Position numbers and translations under genes: made by a program. DNA of 53,995 nt from Plantago elongata (Eukaryota > Streptophyta > Magnoliopsida > Lamiales > Plantaginaceae), in the NCBI GenBank assembly GCA_036897095.1, contig JAYMSP010000396.1:1-53995 (forward strand). Direction: 5' to 3'. The stretch's first letter is position 1; every line of letters starts with the position of its first letter. Under the pieces are notes generated by a model. It had not been told where the DNA came from. It ran no database searches and saw only the letters and a program-made list of their open reading frames with translations. Positions 48,101-53,995 of this stretch are shown one piece after another.

Positions 48101-48149
48101 GGAGGAACTTGAGCAAGACGCAGTAGAGCTTCACTGATACAGAAGGCAT
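45139..48149 (-). CDS. Carboxylesterase of the CXE11/CXE16 type (alpha/beta hydrolase-3), two exons
   Basis: Exons are 48149-47437 and 45676-45139. The 1,760 bp intron is GT-AG and the phase agrees, giving 416 residues. The start MPSVSVKLYCVLLKFLLRR and GVATKDLHIDPMSSLSVRIF are typical of this subclade. The oxyanion-hole motif HGGG is at 131-134 (FHGGGWVSGG). The nucleophile is S245 in GVSCG, where most plant CXEs have GDSAG. The acid is D348 in EHDWMRD and the base H378 in DTIHEFATLD, so the triad is complete. The end LRGNEFSY is conserved. Plant CXEs hydrolyse small esters, and gibberellin receptors arose from the same family. The true substrate of CXE11/16 is unknown, and location is probably cytosolic or membrane-associated through the hydrophobic N-terminus. 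The intron carries a MITE. Exon 1 is notably GC-richer than its surroundings. Confidence 0.95.
46622..46845. mobile_element. Stowaway-type MITE in the carboxylesterase intron
   Basis: The ends CTCCCTACATCTCATGCCAA and TTGGTATGGGACGGAGTGAG are inverted copies. An inner AATGTCACA / TGTGACATT pair extends the arms. TA dinucleotides flank both ends (46620-46621 and 46846-46847), as expected for Tc1/mariner-derived insertion. The body is 224 bp and non-coding. Confidence 0.85.
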
Positions 48150-50399
48150 TTCCGATGAACTTGCGAGTGTAGCATAGGTAGATGAAAGTTAGAAAAGATT
48201 GAATTTTTGGTGAATGTTTCTGATGTGGTGATGTGAAGATGAAGACAAGTTTGAATTTTGGTTGGAAATGGAGAAATGGGAAGTGGACTGGTTCAAATTC
48301 AGTTCAATTTTCAACAGCAAGGTGGTTCTGGAAACAAGATGATGATGGCAAGCTGGACTTTTGCAGGATGCATTGCCTGGTTGTACCTTAAGGATTGGAA
48401 TAGCTGGCATGCCACCTCAACTGATTTTCCTTTTCTTTGAGTTTAATTATTGGGAAGTTGGATTTGTGAAATCGGTTCGCGTAATTGCACGACATACACA
48501 TGGAGGATGCAATACATGCAGACACGCTACTATTGAAGTAAATATATATAATTTTAAAGAATATAGAGTATATCCGTGTAATTTCAGGAGCATAAAATAT
48601 ATGGTACATTTATTCAATTTACCTATCTACCGTTGTAATTGTGATGTGTGAGTTGTGACAATTTATATATATATATTTAAAAGATCAGTTGTTATTTCTT
48701 TCAAGTTGTGTAGGACTAAAGTCAAGAATGAATTTGAAATTTCTCTCTTAACTTTTATTTTTCAAACCATAATAACATGGAAGGAAAGAAATCATTGATT
48801 AATTTGGTCATCCCTTCAAAATTCATTTTGATTCCAATCTTTTTCAATCAATCTTATAGCTATTTTTAATATTCTATAACTATTACTCCATAAATATAAT
48901 TTTTATTATATTTCATATAACTTAATGTACAAATATTAAAAAATTATTTTGAGCATATATTTGAATTCATCTTGACCAGACGAATCCATAGACATCAATC
49001 TTGAATATATACTATTATTAACTATAAATTGTATAACACGTTGTTACATGTTATATTATATAGTTGTCGATTATTAACATTCTCTCCCAGATTATAAACC
49101 ATGTGAATCGAATAAATGGAAAATTTTGTGCTTTGATCACATTTTATACTTAAAATGAATAGCTTAATTTCTGATCTTAACTACTTGAGGGTCATCCGTA
49201 GCAAGATTAAATTTTTACAATAAGCAAACAAAAAACACGTTATTCACATTTCATTAAATATAGAAACGGAGAAAGAGATGTTTGGAGTTTTAACTATGCA
49301 ACCAAAAGCACCTCTCAATATATAGCAGTAACTTCACATCTAAGATTAATAAATAACTTGAAATATGCACTAGACCATTAAGATTTTTTTCAGAGGTTCC
49401 CACGATTATTCAGAATAAACCAATTAATAATTAAGACATAAATCAAATTTAACAACCTAGCTGATTTCTTACACGTAAAATCATCATCAATAACACAAAA
49501 ATATTCTTTTGAAATCAATAATATCATGCATGAACAAAATAAATACAGTAGATAATGCCACCATAATAATCTAATTAAATTCAATAAAAACATTTACGAA
49601 TCGGATCGATCTGGTACATTAACTAACAGATCAGATAACGAATACAATTTTTTATATGTCTGTTATGAACGCATAATTTCGTCAAATATTCACTATAAGT
49701 TCTTAGTTTTATTTTATTTATTTTTATTTTACGTACAAATACACAAAATTTACCCTAATTAATCAAAACATAATTAAGAATGGTATGGATATTTGAATCA
49801 TTTAGTTTGGTTTTAAACTTTTTATGGGTATTTAGAATATTTGAACATTTGTTGTTTGGTGTTCTCTCCTGATTTTTATCGTCTTATTTTTATTCATCAT
49901 TTTATTGTTCAATTAATATTGAAAAATATTTTTTAAATTAAATTTCATGGATAATGGAGATCCACGGAGTTATCAGTTATCTGATCTGATCTAAATAGTT
50001 GGATAACAGATAGACATTTCGGTCATCCGTTTGCCGAAGATCGAATAGCCGATCAACAGATCAAATCTTATCCAATATGTTGGTTGCACTGTCCTAGATG
50101 GAACGGAAAAAGTATAAAAATAAAATAGTTTCACCTTGGAAACATTATTTTGAAGAGTAATTACAATACACTTGATATACAAATTCTTTAATAAAAGTAT
50201 AATTCAAACTTAAAAATACAATTCAAACGCTAAGCACAACTATAATATTGAGATCATTCTAATTCGTAAACTCAAATCTAATGTTAAATGAACTAAAGAG
50301 ACTTGGATAATTTTCAATTTTTAGGATATATATACTCTCTCTAATAATGAAATAATTAAAATTTAAAAACTTCATTTGTCGGTCAAATCATATTGAAAC

Positions 50400-53300
50400 T
50401 GAGATAAATTCAACTTGGAAGCTCTATTTGAGTTGTAAACCACACAATATAGAAAACAAATATTTTTAGGACATGCATAATTACAGCTGTGTAATTCAAT
50501 CAGATTTGGAACATGCCCTATCAGATGGATGCAATTCAACTCAGTAATCAAATTTGAAGGACAAAGTAAGTTCAAATACAACGTATTTTGATTTTATTTA
50601 ACAGTCCATTTGGTTTGAGAAGGTGTTTTACTATACATAAATTCATGATATTTTGTCCCATTCAGAAAAAATAAGGTAATTGAAGTGGTATTTACATATA
50701 AATACTTTGTTTAATAGTATTTGACGGAAATTATAGTTGATATTTAAGTACCAAATATCTACAAAAAAAATGTCGATTGTACTTTACTATGTTATACTTT
50801 ACTGCTTAGTACATTACACACACTAGAAAGGTACTAACTCCAGTCAGTCCAAGTATAGGAAAATTATGTAGCCCCATTGTCATTATTACGTAATTATGTT
50901 CTTTGTAAAACTACATCATAATCATCACAAATAGGATTGATCTTCATAACTATAGAGATCTAAAAAAGCACTTGTATAAAAAAATTAATAGATTGGACCA
51001 AATTACAAATTAACTACATCAGACTCCGAACAATATGATCATAATGATGGGACTCTTCCTTTAAACACCATTGAACAACAAAAGAATTCGAAGTAGAAGG
51101 AAACGTGAAGTTGTTGTGGTGAAGAAGAGACTGGAGAAGTATACATAGCTAGACAAACGGTGTGAACGAATTGAAAAGTAAGTTCTTGTTAATTTTGAGG
51201 GATAATGATATAATTGTATTTTGTCAAATACCATATCTCAATAATCCACTCTAGGTGGGTTATTTCGAATGGTTTTTCGAAGAAGAAATTGAGCGAGCTA
51301 TAAATTCATGTATTTGGTGAGTTTGAAATTTTAACGAGCTTTGGTCAAATTTGTTCAATAAAAATGTGGTATTTTGAATTGTTCTTCACAAATATCATTA
51401 GAAATACCACAAACTACGTTATATGAGTAAATACTTATGAATTAATAAAATGTATTATTGAAACTTAGAATTTCAATTTGAAGTATAACGAACTCTAAGA
51501 ATGAGATCATTTAAATAAAAAATATAAAGAATAAAGAAAGTCAGAATACTAAATTCAACTTGAGAACTAAATTTGATTTAAACATTGCACCTGCTGGATT
51601 CAAACTATAGTTTTAACCGTTAAAATACACGTAATTATATATTGCCTATTTAACTGTACAGATTAACCATTTCCTAAACAATTAATATGAAGATAAAAAC
51701 TACGTTGTATGACATAACAAAAATATTGAGTATATGTTTGTATAGAATTATTGCATAGTTTTAATTTGGGTTTGATTTTTTATAAGTTTTTGTATTGTTT
51801 TTTAGTATCATGATGAATAAGAACAAGTGAAAAATGAAATGAAAGACTACATTGTTGAAAAGGTAAAAATAAATAATAAGGAAAGAGGATTAAACGAGTA
51901 GATACACATATTAGTTAAAAGCTTAATTCAAAAGTGAAAATGAAAAAAAATTCAAAATGTTAAGGTTTTTTGGCTTAACTAAATTTTAACAGAGTTTCAG
52001 TAGAGGAATAATAACTTCATTTGAGTTGTGAAAATGTTTTGCTTGGAATAGAGTTAAAATTTAATTTATACGGATTTTAGGGTTGTTCTATAGCACTTGC
52101 CTAAAGTAGTAAAGTGTTATGGGTAAGATGTTTTAAGATTGTTCGATTGGTTTAAGTTTGTTATAATATATGATAAAAAAAAATATAGAGAGAGAAAAAA
52201 GATTAGGTAGAGACCGAAATTTTAATTGAGTTGTAAATAGAAGATGAATTAAAAACGGTACTAATCCGACTCGATTAGAAATCTCTAGACAAACATGATA
52301 CGAAGACTACCTCAATAAAATCGAGTTAGAATTTCACCTCAAACATTCCAGTGACGATATGAACTTGAATATTCAATTCAAATGGCAAATAACTCTAAAA
52401 ATGCAATAAATTGAACTTGAAAACTTAATTAGAAGTGCAAACTACACTATTCAGGAAAACAATCTAAAAATTTGATAATTCTAACTTACTTACTCCGTCC
52501 CTTCCTAAGCTTCCCAAACACTTTTTGGGTTTAAAAAATAAGACAAGAGTACATTTTTATAAAATAATAAGACAAGAGTACTTTTGTTTATAACTGAGTG
52601 GCATGAGATGTAATTTTGAGCTATTGTCTGAATATTCTAATGTTAAAGTTGGGCTAAAAATGGATACAAATGAAAATGAGAAGCTTTAATCGGGACAACA
52701 AAAATGGCAAAATGGGAAGCTTGGACGGAGGAAGTATAAATTATGTTTAATTGAAAATTTTAATTTATAAGGGCATGGCCTTTTGAAATTTGAAAATTCA
52801 GTTAGATGGTAAAACAATTATTGGAACTTCAAAATTTAATTTGAAATGTAAATCAACACTAAAAATGAAAAAAAATGTAATTTGAATAGTTAAATTCAAC
52901 TCTAAGCTGGAATAATTTCAATTTTAAGTTTCTATTCAAAGTACAAACTAATTGTATAGATGAAACACTTCATTGTAAAGTACTCTCCGAAACTAGAATA
53001 ATTACAAATTAGAATATAAATATGAAGGTATATGAACTTTAAAAATGAAGTCATAACTCGAAACCTCAACTCGAGAAAACAGATTGTTTCTACTCAATAG
53101 AAAATTTAAACTCTAATGATGGGGTAGTTCATTTGTTGGAACTTAACCCAACTCTAATAATGAGATTTATGTTAAACTATTTAATATGTTGAACCACATT
53201 CCTACATATATGTAAGTATACTAAAAAAATGGTTGACAACTCGATAACAATAATAATAATATAAACTAGCTTAAGGAACTGAAAACTTAAAAACTTTAAT

Positions 53301-53470
53301 GGAAGAAAAAACTAAACATTGATGGAGAATAACTCTGGGGGAGGGAGTTAAAAATAAATTCTAAAGAACTCATAATTAAAATTTAGAACTGAATTCAAAG
53401 TGAGTAGAGAATAATATATTTCCATCTTGAAAACTTGATTCGACAATCAAATTCGTTGACTACAACTAAT
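50400..53470. repeat. Field of degenerate copies of an AAATTCAACTTGAAAACTTA-like motif
   Basis: Related phrases recur irregularly: TTCAACTTGGAAGCTCTATT (50410), TTCAACTTGAGAACTAAATT (51552), TTGAACTTGAAAACTTAATT (52410), GGAACTTCAAAATTTAATTT (52824) and ATCTTGAAAACTTGATTCG (53425). Each is commonly followed by GAARTGYAAACYA. Spacing is irregular, so this looks like an old, decayed array or a self-copying low-complexity region. Confidence 0.5.
52493..52734. mobile_element. Stowaway-type MITE
   Basis: The ends CTCCGTCCCTTCCTAAGCTT and AAGCTTGGACGGAGGAAG are inverted copies (with CCCA/TGGG just inside), flanked by TA on both sides (52491-52492, 52735-52736). The 242 bp body contains AATAAGACAAGAGTAC twice. 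Non-coding. Confidence 0.85.
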
Positions 53471-53719
53471 ATGGGCTACAAGTGCTATGAATCGTGTACT
53501 AAATATACTCTTTTCAGTTTCAAAAGGTAGAAGACATACATGCGAGCTACTTTGTGGACTGTTGATCTTTACATGTCTATCAATAACATTTTACATGTGA
53601 ATGATTTCAATTTCATTTTCTTTATGTATAAGATTTGATTGGTAGGATGAGGTACAAGGGTTCTCTTCTCTACAGTCTTTGACTGGAAGGATTATTTCTA
53701 TCGAACTTGAATTAAACCC

Positions 53720-53995
53720 GTTCGAAATAATGTTCAGGTCCGATTTGACATATACTCGAAGTCGTTCCATAAATTTGTTACAAGATCCGACCCCACAACA
53801 TTTTATGATTAATTTAATTGGGGAGGGGGGCGGGGGAGGTCTGAAGATACTCTCTAGACGGAGAGCCCTCTTCGATCTTCTATGTACTTTATTGATCCAT
53901 AATAATGGGGCAGGGGGTTGATATTCTCTAGGTGGGAAGACTCTCTTCATTCTTCGCTCTACTTTCTTCATCTACATAACGAGTGCGACGCCGGG
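53720..53995. repeat. Diverged ~80 bp duplication next to a G-rich run
   Basis: On the minus strand AAAGTAGAGCGAAGAATGAA...CTAGAGAATATC is followed by a second version AAAGTACATAGAAGATCGAA...CTAGAGAGTATC. Each leads into a C-rich stretch. On the plus strand the longer one is GGGGAGGGGGGCGGGGGAGG (53820-53839). An open minus-strand frame of 126 codons covers it but matches no family I know. Confidence 0.5.

Larger units (their letters stand above)
48150..53995. other. AT-rich gene-free region
   Basis: The first ~200 bp is the carboxylesterase leader and promoter. Beyond that, open frames are short and low in complexity. The region from 50.4 to 53.5 kb carries degenerate copies of a short motif family and one Stowaway-type MITE. 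The last 400 bp is a little GC-richer, with a diverged duplication and a G-rich run, but I recognise no gene. Confidence 0.55.

Noticed and set aside
47477-48126. Long plus-strand ORFs across the carboxylesterase exon
   Set aside because: They are antisense shadows of the GC-richer coding exon. Their Pro/His/Thr-rich composition is typical of reversed coding sequence.
53591-53971. 126-codon minus-strand ORF at the window edge
   Set aside because: The proline/arginine-rich translation arises from a duplicated C-rich repeat, and there is no family match. It is kept only as a repeat.

Overview
This is plant nuclear DNA, almost certainly from a eudicot. Genes are AT-rich, widely spaced and split by GT-AG introns. 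Between them lie LINE fragments, a solo LTR, Stowaway-type MITEs and a long inverted-repeat element. I cannot place the species from sequence alone. No prokaryotic features, rRNA or convincing tRNA genes are visible.

Left part (1-20 kb) is a defence-type, decaying region on the + strand. A DUF247 (UPF0481) gene at 1.0-2.6 kb has an in-frame TGA just before its C-terminal membrane anchor. It is followed by pieces of a CC-NB-ARC-LRR resistance gene of the R1/Tm-2-like type: two coiled-coil modules (3.8 and 7.9 kb) and an NB-ARC-LRR block (14.6-16.7 kb). That block has lost its P-loop and carries a stop codon and two frameshifts. The gaps hold a ~780 bp inverted-repeat element, a LINE ORF1 relic with a solo Copia-like LTR nested inside it, and several tandem repeats.

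The middle and right part (20-48 kb) is a normal gene-bearing stretch whose gene models close in frame across every splice site. They are: an AIRP2-type RING E3 ligase (- strand, 5 coding exons), a type-B response regulator (+), a TPX2/WVD2-like microtubule protein (-, 8 exons), an organellar small heat-shock protein (-), a MYB40-like R2R3-MYB (-), HHL1 of photosystem II protection (-), and a CXE11/CXE16-type carboxylesterase (-). A 5'-truncated LINE with a poly(A) tail and diverged target-site duplication sits just upstream of the heat-shock elements of the small heat-shock gene.

The right end (48.2-54 kb) has no supportable gene. It is AT-rich, with a Stowaway-type MITE and a field of degenerate copies of one short motif family.

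No genuinely new multi-gene system is apparent. The most informative observations are: the near-complete DUF247 gene cut off before its anchor; the NLR with two CC modules, its missing P-loop replaced by nested micro-duplications; the nested LTR whose removal restores the host reading frame; and a probable one-base loss that garbles the last residues of the type-B response regulator.
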